Source: Hyalangium ruber (GTDB taxonomy: Bacteria > Myxococcota > Myxococcia > Myxococcales > Myxococcaceae). From it: a stretch of DNA of 64,000 bases. The notes under the pieces were generated by a model. It had not been told where the DNA came from and ran no database searches. It saw nothing but the letters and a program-made list of their open reading frames with translations. Positions 33,096 to 40,893 of this stretch are shown here, one piece after another. The translations under genes and the position numbers were made by a program. Each line of letters begins with the position of its first letter. The first letter of the stretch is position 1. The DNA lies in contig NZ_JAXIVS010000012.1 in NCBI RefSeq assembly GCF_034259325.1, forward strand, positions 62,001 through 126,000, read 5' to 3'.

Positions 33096-33632
33096 TTACG
33101 GCCCTCCGTCGGTGCCACCGTCCAGGGAGACTCCCCCGTCGTCACAGAAGGGCGCGCCGCCCGTCGCCCACCGGCCCAGCAGCACGCGCTCGGCGGCCGA
33201 GGGCTCCGGGTTGCCCGGCGGCGGCATGTCCTGGAAGTCCAGGGCGCGCTGCTTGATACGAGGGGCCATGTTCTTCGCCCCCTTGGGCTGCCCCGCGTCG
33301 GGCTCGTAGTAGTCCAGCCGGAAGTCGATCCGATTGCTGCCCGAGGTATCCGCTCCGTGGCAGCTCGAGATGCAGTTGGCGGCGAGGATGGGCTGGATCT
33401 CCGCGCAGTAGGTGGGGATCGGCCCGTCGTCCCTTCCCCCGTCCGTGACTTCGGGCATGGCCAGCGCCTCGCAGGTCCGGCCTGCCCCCGCGCGTGCCGC
33501 GACGCACACGTAGGGTTCCGGGCAGTCCTCGGCGATCTCACAGCTCTTCCCGGCGAAGTCACTCACCGACACGACACAGCCGACCACGGCCATGACGGCA
33601 AGGAGGCACACAGTCGAGACGGCTCTTGTCAT
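33096..33632 (-). CDS. Cytochrome-c-like lipoprotein with CX3CH motif, copy A
   Basis: The 178-residue protein has a signal peptide with lipobox VVGC, a small four-cysteine N-terminal module (CEIAEDCPEPYVC) and a domain resembling Planctomycete-type cytochrome c: TYCAEIQPILAANCISSCHG, with a Met-containing MPPPGNPEPS and APFCDDGG end. The heme motif is CISSCH, that is three residues between the cysteines instead of two. Cys, Cys and Met positions otherwise match a heme domain. It is third in an operon with its paralogue and a proline-rich membrane protein. The low-complexity tail is Asp/Gly-rich. Confidence 0.68.
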   Translation of the reverse strand: MTRAVSTVCLLAVMAVVGCVVSVSDFAGKSCEIAEDCPEPYVCVAARAGAGRTCEALAMPEVTDGGRDDGPIPTYCAEIQPILAANCISSCHGADTSGSNRIDFRLDYYEPDAGQPKGAKNMAPRIKQRALDFQDMPPPGNPEPSAAERVLLGRWATGGAPFCDDGGVSLDGGTDGGP

Positions 33633-33638
33633 GGTGGC

Positions 33639-34190
33639 TCAGTTCCCCCCTGCGTCCGGGGTTCCCCCGTCGCTGCAGAAGGGTGCTCCTCCCACCGCCC
33701 AGCGGGCCAGCAGCGCGCGCTCCGCGTCAGAGGGCTTCGGGTCCGAGGGGGGCATGGTCTGGAAGTCGAAGGCGCGCACCTTGATCCGGGTGGCCATGGC
33801 CTTGGCGCCCTTGGGCTGGCTCGTGTCGGCCGACTCGTAATAGTCCAGCCGGAAGTCGCTCCGGTTGCTGCCCTCGGTCAGCGCCCCGTGGCAGGTCGAG
33901 ACGCAGTTGGCGGCGAGGATGGGCTGGATCTCCGCGCAGTACGTGGGCACCACGGTGCCTCCGTCGGTCGGGCCCCCATCGGTCGACCCCCCATCGGGGG
34001 TGCCAGGGCGAGGTGGGTAGATGACCTCGCAGAAGCGCTGCCCCTCCGGCCCCGCGCAGGTATAGGACTCGGGGCAGTCCGCGTCGAACGCGCACTCCCG
34101 CCCCGCCTGCTCATCCTGGGAAATGATACAGCCCGCCGCCGTCAGCACGGCCGCGAGCGCGAGAAAACCACCTGTCTGCCTTGCGTCCAC
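33639..34190 (-). CDS. Cytochrome-c-like lipoprotein with CX3CH motif, copy B
   Basis: A GTG start (AGAGGA just upstream) gives 183 residues, clearly paralogous to the downstream protein: signal with lipobox TAAGC, CAFDADCPESYTC module, Gly/Asp/Thr linker (PDGGSTDGGPTDGG), then TYCAEIQPILAANCVSTCHG, MPPSDPKPS and APFCSDGG. The putative heme motif is again CX3CH. Conservation of this unusual spacing in both copies argues against a chance error. It ends six bases before copy A, so the pair is co-transcribed. Confidence 0.68.
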   Translation of the reverse strand: MDARQTGGFLALAAVLTAAGCIISQDEQAGRECAFDADCPESYTCAGPEGQRFCEVIYPPRPGTPDGGSTDGGPTDGGTVVPTYCAEIQPILAANCVSTCHGALTEGSNRSDFRLDYYESADTSQPKGAKAMATRIKVRAFDFQTMPPSDPKPSDAERALLARWAVGGAPFCSDGGTPDAGGN

Positions 34191-34198
34191 GCGTCCTC

Positions 34199-34747
34199 TT
34201 AGAAGTGGTAGGTGAGGCTCGCCGCATCCGCGGCAGGCTCCGGAAGCAACTCCAGCAACAACCCGTAAGCGAGCGTGAGGCCCGCCACCCCGTACATCAC
34301 ATTCGCGGTGGCTGAGGCGGTACGCGCGCGATCCAGCGCGGCGCGCGCCTCTCGGGCTGACTCGAGGCTCTGCGCCCGCTTCGCCTCGCCCCGGGAGAAG
34401 TAGCCAAACCCCACGCCCCCGAGCAACAGGGCGCCGCCAGCGACGTAGGCGTACCGGTGTCCTCGGATGAAGGGCTCGGGCTCACGCGCGGGCGCATCCA
34501 GCGTGGGGACCGCCGGAGCCGAGGCCTTGGAAGGAGCCTGGACCGGAGCCGAGGCCTTGGAAGGAGCCTGGGCCGGAGTCGAAGTCTTGGCCGGAGGCGA
34601 GGAAGGCTCTGGCTCCGCGGTGAGCTTGGCGGCCGGAGCCAGGGGGGCCTCGTCCGCGGGACGAGCCTTCTTTTCGGCGGCGGCCGCGGGCAGGGCAAGC
34701 GTCAACGCCAAAACGGAGGCGGTGAGCTGGCGGGGAGCGGTGAACAT
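34199..34747 (-). CDS. Proline/alanine-rich exported membrane protein
   Basis: The 182-residue protein has a signal peptide (LTASVLALTLALPAAAA), a disordered linker of about 70 residues with near-perfect repeats of APSKASAPVQ, then two hydrophobic segments (YAYVAGGALLLGGVGFGYFS and MYGVAGLTLAYGLLLELLP) separated by a helical EARAALDRARTA region. No family was recognised. It ends 8 bases before the CX3CH gene pair and is divergent from thiS. It may anchor or organise the two lipoproteins; this is only from context. Confidence 0.65.
   Translation of the reverse strand: MFTAPRQLTASVLALTLALPAAAAEKKARPADEAPLAPAAKLTAEPEPSSPPAKTSTPAQAPSKASAPVQAPSKASAPAVPTLDAPAREPEPFIRGHRYAYVAGGALLLGGVGFGYFSRGEAKRAQSLESAREARAALDRARTASATANVMYGVAGLTLAYGLLLELLPEPAADAASLTYHF
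34513..34572 (-). repeat. Two-copy 30-bp tandem repeat within the proline-rich gene
   Basis: Two 30-base units, 34513-34542 and 34543-34572, differ at only one base and encode the repeated APSKASAP linker. A third, degraded unit begins at 34573. The length is in frame, so copy-number change would lengthen or shorten the linker without disrupting the protein. Confidence 0.75.
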
Positions 34748-34795
34748 GGCGGCGAGTATAGCGGGGGCGCCACGTACCGCAGCAGTCCGTGTGCG

Positions 34796-34824
34796 TTGAC
34801 AGGGCGGGAAGGTGCCTGTAGTGC
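34796..34824 (+). promoter_or_regulatory. Candidate promoter of the thiamine genes
   Basis: A perfect TTGACA (34796-34801) is followed after 17 bases by TAGTGC (34819-34824), a weak -10. The thiS GTG lies 31 bases downstream. There is no room for, and no sign of, a TPP riboswitch in the short leader. Confidence 0.45.
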
Positions 34825-34854
34825 GTCGGCGTTCCAGGCAAGGAGCGGTCCGCC

Positions 34855-35055
34855 GTGCAGGTGTGGGTGAACGGAGAAGCGCGTGAGCTGCCCGAGGGCA
34901 CGACCCTCTCTGCCCTCCTCGAGCTGCTGCGAGTCGGGGGCAAGGGCGTGGCGGTCGAAGTGAACGCGGAGGTGGTCCGCAAGGCCCTCCACGCCGAGCA
35001 CCGCCTCCAGCCCGAGGATCGCGTGGAGATCGTCACCTTCGTGGGCGGCGGTTAA
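34855..35055 (+). CDS. thiS: Sulfur carrier protein ThiS
   Basis: The 66-residue protein begins at a GTG with AAGGAG nine bases upstream (MQVWVNGEARELPEGTTLSA) and has the ThiS ubiquitin-like fold pattern ending VEIVTFVGGG. The C-terminal Gly-Gly is thiocarboxylated by ThiF/ThiI/IscS systems and donates sulfur to ThiG for the thiazole ring. The tail here is three glycines rather than two. It heads thiS-thiG-thiE, but its last 17 codons are part of an 87-bp tandem duplication that continues into thiG. Confidence 0.9.
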   Translation: MQVWVNGEARELPEGTTLSALLELLRVGGKGVAVEVNAEVVRKALHAEHRLQPEDRVEIVTFVGGG

Positions 35056-35177
35056 GGAGAGCACATGAGCACCCAGGACACCCCCTTCACCCTCCAGCCC
35101 GAGGATCGCGTGGAGATCGTCACCTTCGTGGGCGGCGGTTAAGGAGAGCACATGAGCATCCAGGACACCCCCTTCAC
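35004..35177 (+). repeat. 87-bp in-frame tandem duplication spanning the thiS-thiG junction
   Basis: Bases 35004-35090 are repeated at 35091-35177 with a single difference (C at 35072, T at 35159). Each unit holds the thiS 3-prime end, the stop, the AAGGAGA ribosome binding site and the thiG start with nine codons. Because 87 is divisible by three and the copies are nearly identical, the duplication looks recent or selectively maintained. Confidence 0.95.
35065..35142 (+). CDS. Chimeric ThiG-ThiS micro-ORF made by the duplication
   Basis: The first copy of the thiG start (ATG at 35065, with its own AAGGAGA Shine-Dalgarno) reads MSTQDTPFTL from ThiG and then runs into the second copy of the ThiS tail, QPEDRVEIVTFVGGG, ending after 25 residues. 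The peptide thus carries a ThiG N-terminus and a ThiS-type GGG tail. Its stop lies nine bases before the real thiG ATG, with the second AAGGAGA spanning that stop. It has all signals for translation; whether the peptide is stable or acts on ThiF or ThiG is unknown. Confidence 0.5.
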   Translation: MSTQDTPFTLQPEDRVEIVTFVGGG

Positions 35178-35934
35178 CCTCGCGGGCGTCACCTTCCAGT
35201 CACGGCTCATCGTCGGCACGGGCAAGTACCCCAGCCACGAGGTGATGAAGCAGTGCCACGAGGCCTCCGGCGCGGAGATGGTCACCGTGGCCGTGCGCCG
35301 GCTGGACCTGAAGGCGCGCGGCGAGGCGTCGCTGATGAACTGGATCGACACCTCGCGCATGCGCCTGCTGCCCAACACGGCCCTCTGCTACACGGCCGAG
35401 GACGCAGTGCGCACCTGCCGGCTCGCCGAGGAGCTGGGCATGAGCAAGTGGGTGAAGCTCGAGGTGCTCGGCGACGAGAAGACCCTCTACCCGGACGTCG
35501 AGGAGACGCTGAAGGCGGCCCGCATCCTGGTGAAGGAGGGCTTCACCGTGCTGCCCTACACCACCGATGACCCCATCACCGCGCGCAAGCTGGAGGACAT
35601 CGGCTGCGCCGCGGTCATGCCGCTGGCGGCCCCCATTGGCTCGGGGCTTGGCATCCGCAACCCGCACAACATCCGCCTCATCCGCGAGACCGTGAAGGTG
35701 CCCGTCATCGTGGACGCGGGCGTGGGCACGGCCTCCGACGCCGCCATCGCCATGGAGCTGGGCATCGACGCGGTGCTGATGAACACCGCCATCGCCGGCG
35801 CGAAGGAGCCGGTGCGGATGGCCGTGGCCATGCGCAAGGCCGTGGAAGCGGGCCGGGAGGCCTTCCTCGCCGGCCGCATCCCGCGCAAGGCGTACGGCTC
35901 CGCCTCCAGCCCCCTCCAGGGACTCGTCGAGTAG
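35152..35934 (+). CDS. thiG: Thiazole synthase ThiG
   Basis: The 260-residue TIM-barrel protein condenses deoxyxylulose-5-phosphate, dehydroglycine and ThiS-thiocarboxylate into the thiazole phosphate moiety. Characteristic segments are [40 protein letters not shown], the active-site lysine region [16 protein letters not shown] and [20 protein letters not shown]. Length is typical. The chosen ATG is the second of two duplicated starts; only this one continues into the full enzyme. Its TAG overlaps the GTG of the next gene. Confidence 0.96.
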   Translation: MSIQDTPFTLAGVTFQSRLIVGTGKYPSHEVMKQCHEASGAEMVTVAVRRLDLKARGEASLMNWIDTSRMRLLPNTALCYTAEDAVRTCRLAEELGMSKWVKLEVLGDEKTLYPDVEETLKAARILVKEGFTVLPYTTDDPITARKLEDIGCAAVMPLAAPIGSGLGIRNPHNIRLIRETVKVPVIVDAGVGTASDAAIAMELGIDAVLMNTAIAGAKEPVRMAVAMRKAVEAGREAFLAGRIPRKAYGSASSPLQGLVE

Positions 35935-36533
35935 TGCCCACGCCGCCCCGCCTGGTCGTCATCACCGACTGGCGGCTTCCCCGGCAGCGGCTGCTCGCTG
36001 CCCTCGATCAGGCGCTGGCAGCGGGCCCCGAGGTGGCGGTCCAGCACCGCCACCCGGACGCTCCCGTGCGCACCTTCCTCGAAGAGGCGCGGCTGCTGGC
36101 GGCGCTGTGTCGGGCCCGGGGCAACTCCCTCTTCGTCAACGGGAGGCTGGATGTCGCGCTCCTGGTGGACGCGCACCTGCACCTGCCCGTGAACAGCTTC
36201 AGGGTGGAGGACGTCCGGCCGCTCCTGCCTCCCGGGCGACTGGTGAGCGTCGCCGTTCATGACGCGGCCGAGGCCCGGCTCGCCCAGGGCGCGGATCTGG
36301 CGCTGGTGAGCCCGGTCTACGCTCCGGGCTCGAAACCGGGAGACACCCGCCCTGCGCTCGGGCCGGAAGGCTTCCAAGCCCTGGCGGCCGCCCTGCCCTG
36401 CCCCGCCCTGGCGCTTGGGGGAATCACTCCCGAGCGGGCGGCTCGCGTCCCCGGGGCGCATGGGTTCGCCGTCATCTCCTCCGTCCTGGAGGCCGAGGAT
36501 CCCGCCGCCGTGGCGCGGGCCCTGCTGCGCTGA
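35934..36533 (+). CDS. thiE: Thiamine-phosphate synthase/TenI-family protein, divergent
   Basis: The GTG shares a base with the thiG stop (TAGTG), so the 199-residue protein is coupled to ThiG. It has the ThiE/TenI barrel order: LVVITDWRLP, VAVQHRHPDAP, LFVNGRLDVALLVDAHLHLP, LVSPVYAPGSKPGDTR and LALGGITPERA. ThiE joins thiazole and pyrimidine phosphates. Several catalytic positions are changed, with QHRHP at the usual QlReK and NGR at NDR, so it could instead be a TenI-like thiazole tautomerase working on the ThiG product. The gene symbol is tentative. Confidence 0.7.
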   Translation: MPTPPRLVVITDWRLPRQRLLAALDQALAAGPEVAVQHRHPDAPVRTFLEEARLLAALCRARGNSLFVNGRLDVALLVDAHLHLPVNSFRVEDVRPLLPPGRLVSVAVHDAAEARLAQGADLALVSPVYAPGSKPGDTRPALGPEGFQALAAALPCPALALGGITPERAARVPGAHGFAVISSVLEAEDPAAVARALLR

Positions 36534-36555
36534 GTCGCGGTATGCTGCCCTCCTC

Positions 36556-37599
36556 GTGAACGCCCCCGGCATCAAGGACCTGCGCCCCCTCGCCCTTGGC
36601 GAGCTCATCGACCGCTCCGCCACCTTCTGGCGCGCCCACATCAAGCCGCTGTTCCTCCTGTGCTTCGGCTTCGAGCTCATCAACTACATCCTCAGCAAGA
36701 GCGTCGTGGTCGCCCTCGAGCGCGGCAACCTCTTCTTCAAGGGAGGCCCCGAGCTCCAATCCCGGATGGAGAACGACCCGACGAGCCTGTTCGGAGACCT
36801 CGGAACGATGATGGGGGCCACCAGCGTGCTCTGGGTGGTGCTCATCTGGAGCTACTGGCTCTCGACCCTCGTCGTCGCTCGCTACGTCGTCCCCGTCCAG
36901 CTGGGTGAGAGCGCGCTCCCGGCCGACGGGCTGCGCCGGGGCTTGCACCGCCTGGGCTCCTTCACCGGCGCCTATGTGCTCACCCAGCTGTGGGGGCTCG
37001 GCATCAGCCTGCTGATGATGCTCCCCGGCGGAGCCCTGATCCTGCTGGGGGCCCTCCTCAGCCAGACGGGCTCCAACTCGCGCCCCGCCACCATCGCCGG
37101 TCTCCTGCTCATCGCAGGCGGCGCCCTGCTCGCCATGCTGGGAGGCCTGGCCGCCCTCTTCTGGTACTTCCTGCGCTTCTCCCTCCTCGCCCCCGTCTTC
37201 GCCATGGAGGACCTGTCCACCCTCGGCTCCTTCCGGCGCTCGGGGGACCTCATCTCCGGCCGCGTGGCGCCCGGCTTCATGGGCCGCGTGAAGGTACGGG
37301 CGATGATCCTGTTCACCGTCGTGGCCGGCATCCTCATCGCCGTCAGCTTCGTCTCCGGCCTGCCCGCGTGGATCGTCCGCTTCGCCTACGGCAATCCGTT
37401 CGATGCCGCGGCAGCCGCCGCCAACCCCATCCCCCAGACCCTCCTCGTCCCCGTGGAGCTGCTCCAGGTCGTCGGGCAGTCCTTCTTCACTCCGCTGGCG
37501 CTCGTCTTCTCCGCCATGTTCTACCTGGACATGCGCATGCGCCGCGAAGGGCTGGATCTCGAGCGTCGCCTCGACAACCGCCCCCCCACCTCCGCCTGA
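36556..37599 (+). CDS. Multi-pass inner-membrane protein of a DUF4129/DUF4350 module
   Basis: A GTG at 36556 gives 347 residues (MNAPGIKDLRPLALGELIDR) with about six membrane segments, including IKPLFLLCFGFELINYIL, SVLWVVLIWSYWLSTLVVAR, SLLMMLPGGALILLGALL and FTVVAGILIAVSFVSGL. The opening motif LxLGELIDRSxxFWR is typical of glycerophosphodiester-phosphodiesterase-type membrane domains. It is followed seven bases later by a DUF4129 protein. Function is unknown; context suggests envelope or surface assembly. Confidence 0.7.
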   Translation: MNAPGIKDLRPLALGELIDRSATFWRAHIKPLFLLCFGFELINYILSKSVVVALERGNLFFKGGPELQSRMENDPTSLFGDLGTMMGATSVLWVVLIWSYWLSTLVVARYVVPVQLGESALPADGLRRGLHRLGSFTGAYVLTQLWGLGISLLMMLPGGALILLGALLSQTGSNSRPATIAGLLLIAGGALLAMLGGLAALFWYFLRFSLLAPVFAMEDLSTLGSFRRSGDLISGRVAPGFMGRVKVRAMILFTVVAGILIAVSFVSGLPAWIVRFAYGNPFDAAAAAANPIPQTLLVPVELLQVVGQSFFTPLALVFSAMFYLDMRMRREGLDLERRLDNRPPTSA

Positions 37600-37606
37600 G
37601 CGCCGC

Positions 37607-38488
37607 GTGCTGCCCCTCGCCCTTCCCCTGCTGCTCGCCGCCGTGCCTTGCGCGGACGTGGAGTCGGACCGCCAGCTCCTCGAACAGACCGCGCAGACCC
37701 GTCCCGCCGAGCTTCCCACCATCGTGGACGGCCTAGAGACCCGCGCGGGGGGAATGCCGCTGCGTCCGCCCGGGGACGTCTCCGTCGAGAAGCTCGCATC
37801 GGATGTCTCGGCCCGGTTGCGGGAGGCCTGCTCGCTCCAGGAAGCCGCCGCGCGCGAACAGGCGGCACTGCCCGAAAGCGAGCCCGCCCGCCTCCGCGCC
37901 ATCCTCGATCGCCCTGAGTTCGCCCAGGCCCGCAAGCGAAACACCGATCTACTCCAGCGCTTGATGCGTCAGCTCGATGCCTGGCTGGACGGCTTCTTCC
38001 AATCCCGAGGCGCCCAGAGCTTCGCCGTCGCCACGCGCGCGGTGGTGCTGGGGCTTGCCCTGGCGGTGGTGCTCTGGGTGGCGCTGCGGCTGCGGCGCTG
38101 GCGCAGGCCCTCCCTCGCCCAGGCTCCCGGAGCCGTCGGGACTTCCACCGCCCTCGCGCTGGATTCTCCCGGCGAGCACCTGCGGCGGGCCCGAGAGTCC
38201 CTCTCCCAGGACACACGCGAAGCCATCCGCCAGGGGCTGCTGGCCCTGCTGTCCACCCTGGAAGAGCGACAGCTCGCCCGGCCTGACCGGGTGAAGACGA
38301 ACCGGGAGCTCGCCGCCGAGCTGCCCGGACGTGGCGCCCCCGCCCCGCTCGTCCAGGAGGTGGAGCGGTTGGTGCGCTGGTACGACCGCACCTTCTATTC
38401 GTTGAGCCCCGTGCCGCCCGAGGAGGCCTCGCGCTTCGTGGAGGACGTGGAGCGCCTGCATGCCTCTGTCCCAGGGGTGGCGGCATGA
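37607..38488 (+). CDS. DUF4129-domain membrane protein
   Basis: The GTG at 37607 starts a signal peptide (MLPLALPLLLAAVPCADVES). The 293-residue protein then has a soluble periplasmic helical region, one transmembrane helix (TRAVVLGLALAVVLWVALRL) and a cytoplasmic C-terminal DUF4129 domain with RLVRWYDRTFYS and PEEASRFVEDVERL. In many bacteria DUF4129 proteins travel with DUF4350, MoxR ATPase and DUF58 proteins; here only DUF4350 follows. The stop overlaps the next ATG by four bases. Confidence 0.75.
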   Translation: MLPLALPLLLAAVPCADVESDRQLLEQTAQTRPAELPTIVDGLETRAGGMPLRPPGDVSVEKLASDVSARLREACSLQEAAAREQAALPESEPARLRAILDRPEFAQARKRNTDLLQRLMRQLDAWLDGFFQSRGAQSFAVATRAVVLGLALAVVLWVALRLRRWRRPSLAQAPGAVGTSTALALDSPGEHLRRARESLSQDTREAIRQGLLALLSTLEERQLARPDRVKTNRELAAELPGRGAPAPLVQEVERLVRWYDRTFYSLSPVPPEEASRFVEDVERLHASVPGVAA

Positions 38489-39669
38489 AGAACCTGCGCG
38501 CCTTCCTCTTCTTTGGAGTCCTCATCGCCGTGGCGGCGGCCCTGGGACTGGCGGCGGGGCAGACTCCGCCCGAGTCTACCGTTCCTTCCGTGGAGAACCC
38601 CGGCGCGCTGGGCTTGCGCGCGCTCTACCTCTATCTCCAGGAAGGCGGCGCCACGGTGGACGCGCACCGTGACTCCCTGGAGAACCTGCCCCCCTCCGCG
38701 CGCACCGTCGTCATCGCCGCGCCTCAGGCCCGGCCCGTGTCATCGGCGGAGGTGGAGGCGCTGGAGCGCTTCATTCAAGGAGGGGGCACGCTCGTCTTCC
38801 TCACCTCTCGGGAGAAGGACAAGGGACAGCCCGCGCTGGAGCAGTGGCTGGAGCTGAAGCAGGACTCCCTGCTGGGCACGAACGCCAAAGGCTTGCCCGA
38901 GGGCGAACAGGACATCGGCGGCACCACCGTGGAACTCTGGCTGCCGGCGGGCGCGGCGCGAGGACTCAGCCGCTTCCGGGTGTCTCGTGACCGGGGCATC
39001 ACCCTGGGCATGGCGGAGGCCGTCCCGCTCGCGGGCCTGGAGGGCACCGCCGCCCTGTGGCGCCTGGGCATGGGCAAGGGCGAGGTGTACGTCGCCGCGG
39101 GGCCGGACCTCGCGGAGAATCGCCGGCTGGAACTGCTCGACAACCTGCGCTTCTGGGAGGCCCTCGCCGCCCGAGGCCCCCTGCTCTTCGATGAGTTCCA
39201 CCACGCGGCGGCCCCACCTCCACCCATGTCACGCGGCATCTGGGTGTTCGCGCTCCAGTGTCTCGCCGTGGGGCTGCTCTATGTGGTGGCGCGCGGCACC
39301 CGCTTCGGCGCGCCCAGGCCCCAACTGCCGGAGCGACACCGCTCAGCGCTCGAGTACGTGCAGTCGATGGGCTGGCTCGCGCGCCGGGCCAAGGTGGAGC
39401 GCGAGCTGCTGCCGGAGATGGCCCGTCACCTGCGCCAGCTCATGCAGGACAGGCTCGGAATCCCCCTCGCCCTCTCCGAAGAGGAGGCCGCGCGCATGCT
39501 GGAGCAGCGCTGCGGCATCCCCTTCTCGCACTACTTGGAGGCACGCGCCGAGCTGGCGCGGGCGCTGGACCAGCGCTCGCTCTCCCCCAGGGACTACGCC
39601 CGGGTCGCCACCCGGTATGCGCGGCTCGAGTCCGTCATCACCGGCCGCGCCGCCGCGGACGCCGTCTGA
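38485..39669 (+). CDS. DUF4350-domain membrane protein
   Basis: The 394-residue protein has an N-terminal membrane helix (FLFFGVLIAVAAALGLAAG), a periplasmic GATase-like domain (ALGLRALYLYLQEGGATVDA, ERFIQGGGTLVFLTSRE, LLFDEFHHAA) and a second membrane helix (GIWVFALQCLAVGLLYVV) before a helical cytoplasmic tail. This is the standard DUF4350 architecture. It is the third gene of the coupled module. The biochemical role is unknown. It converges with exoP 21 bases later. Confidence 0.78.
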   Translation: MKNLRAFLFFGVLIAVAAALGLAAGQTPPESTVPSVENPGALGLRALYLYLQEGGATVDAHRDSLENLPPSARTVVIAAPQARPVSSAEVEALERFIQGGGTLVFLTSREKDKGQPALEQWLELKQDSLLGTNAKGLPEGEQDIGGTTVELWLPAGAARGLSRFRVSRDRGITLGMAEAVPLAGLEGTAALWRLGMGKGEVYVAAGPDLAENRRLELLDNLRFWEALAARGPLLFDEFHHAAAPPPPMSRGIWVFALQCLAVGLLYVVARGTRFGAPRPQLPERHRSALEYVQSMGWLARRAKVERELLPEMARHLRQLMQDRLGIPLALSEEEAARMLEQRCGIPFSHYLEARAELARALDQRSLSPRDYARVATRYARLESVITGRAAADAV

Positions 39670-39690
39670 GCCGGCGCCCTCGGACCCGCG

Positions 39691-40893
39691 CTACAGCCCT
39701 CGACCCGCCTTGAGCATGGCTTCGCCCACGTGGGTGCGGATCTCCTCGACGCGCGCGTCCCAGCTCTCGTGGAAGATGCGCTCGGCGCGCTCACGGCTCG
39801 GGCCCGCCCCTTCCGCGAGGCACTCGTCCACCTTGCGCACGAAGTCCTCGGTCGAGGTGGCCACCTTGCACAGCCCCACCTTGCGCACCTCGGGGATGTC
39901 CGTGGACACCACCGGCAGGCCCGCGGCCAGGTACTCGCGCACCTTCAGCGGGTTGGCGTTCAGCGTCAGCTCGTTCACCGTGAAGGGCATCAGCGCCACA
40001 TCGAACGCGCGGCTGTAGCCCGGCAGGCTCGTGTACGGCTTGCGCCCCAGGAAGTGGATGTTCGGCACCGCCTTCATCGCCGTCACATCGCAGTCCGGCG
40101 CCACCTTGCCGATGATGACGACCGAGCCCTCCGGGTGCGCCTTGGCCGTGGCGATGATTGCCTCCTGGTCCACCCAGTCCGCCATCAGCCCGAAGAAGCC
40201 GATGATGGGCTTGGGCAGGTTCGCGATGTCCTCGGGAATCGCCGTGGCCGGATCACACGCCTTCACGAAGTGCTGGAAATCCACGCCGTGCCGCACCAGC
40301 ACCGTGCGCGGGTTCACCTTCGCCTTGTTCTCGCGCAGGCGCTCGGCGGAGGTGATGACCACGTCCGCCTTGCGCAGCAGCCGATCCTCCAGCTCCGCGA
40401 TGTGGCGCCCGTTGGTGTCGCTGAACGCCGAGAACTCGTCCACGCAGTGGTAGACGACGAACTCCTCGCCCAGCGTGCCCGACACGGGCGCCGAGGCGGG
40501 CAGGAAGGACCAGGAGATGGGCCGCTTGAAGTGCAGCTTCTTCATCGCCCGGCGCACCTGCAGCCGCAGCAGCTCCCGGTTGGCGGCACGCACCGCCTCC
40601 GAGCCGTAGAACGGGATGGCCAGCGGAGCCAGCACGAAGAGGTTCGGCTCCACCTCACGAATGCCTTCGGTGAAGGTGGACAGCTTCTTCCAGATGCGCT
40701 GCAGATCGTGCGTGTTCGCCTTGGGCGCCCGGTTGCCGATGCTGTTGACCCACAGCACACGGTTGTCCCGAGAGAGGATCCGCATGATGTGGACCTTCGA
40801 CAGCGGATCGCCGTCCCAGTCGTTGGAGAAGACCACCAGGTCCCTGCCGCGCAGAGCCCGGCGAGTCAGATCCATGTCTTCACTGCGCCGCAT
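39691..40893 (-). CDS. exoP: Glycosyltransferase, spore-coat polysaccharide (ExoP-like)
   Basis: The 400-residue protein is a GT4/GT1-type glycosyltransferase: N-terminal Rossmann region (DLVVFSNDWDGDPLSKVHIM), a central LVRHGVDFQHF, then the donor-site segment FDVALMPFTVNELTLNANPL and REYLAAGLPVVSTDIPEV. It would add a sugar to the growing lipid-linked repeat at the cytoplasmic face. It is the last of five coupled genes whose order deacetylase-flippase-acetyltransferase-GT-GT matches exoL-M-N-O-P of Myxococcus xanthus (from memory MXAN_3259-3263). The start overlaps the end of exoO. Sugar specificity is unknown. Confidence 0.75.
   Translation of the reverse strand: MRRSEDMDLTRRALRGRDLVVFSNDWDGDPLSKVHIMRILSRDNRVLWVNSIGNRAPKANTHDLQRIWKKLSTFTEGIREVEPNLFVLAPLAIPFYGSEAVRAANRELLRLQVRRAMKKLHFKRPISWSFLPASAPVSGTLGEEFVVYHCVDEFSAFSDTNGRHIAELEDRLLRKADVVITSAERLRENKAKVNPRTVLVRHGVDFQHFVKACDPATAIPEDIANLPKPIIGFFGLMADWVDQEAIIATAKAHPEGSVVIIGKVAPDCDVTAMKAVPNIHFLGRKPYTSLPGYSRAFDVALMPFTVNELTLNANPLKVREYLAAGLPVVSTDIPEVRKVGLCKVATSTEDFVRKVDECLAEGAGPSRERAERIFHESWDARVEEIRTHVGEAMLKAGRGL

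Noticed and set aside
34748-34854. TPP riboswitch before thiS
   Set aside because: The leader between the likely promoter and the GTG is about 30 bases, and no THI-box sequence such as CTGAGA is present.
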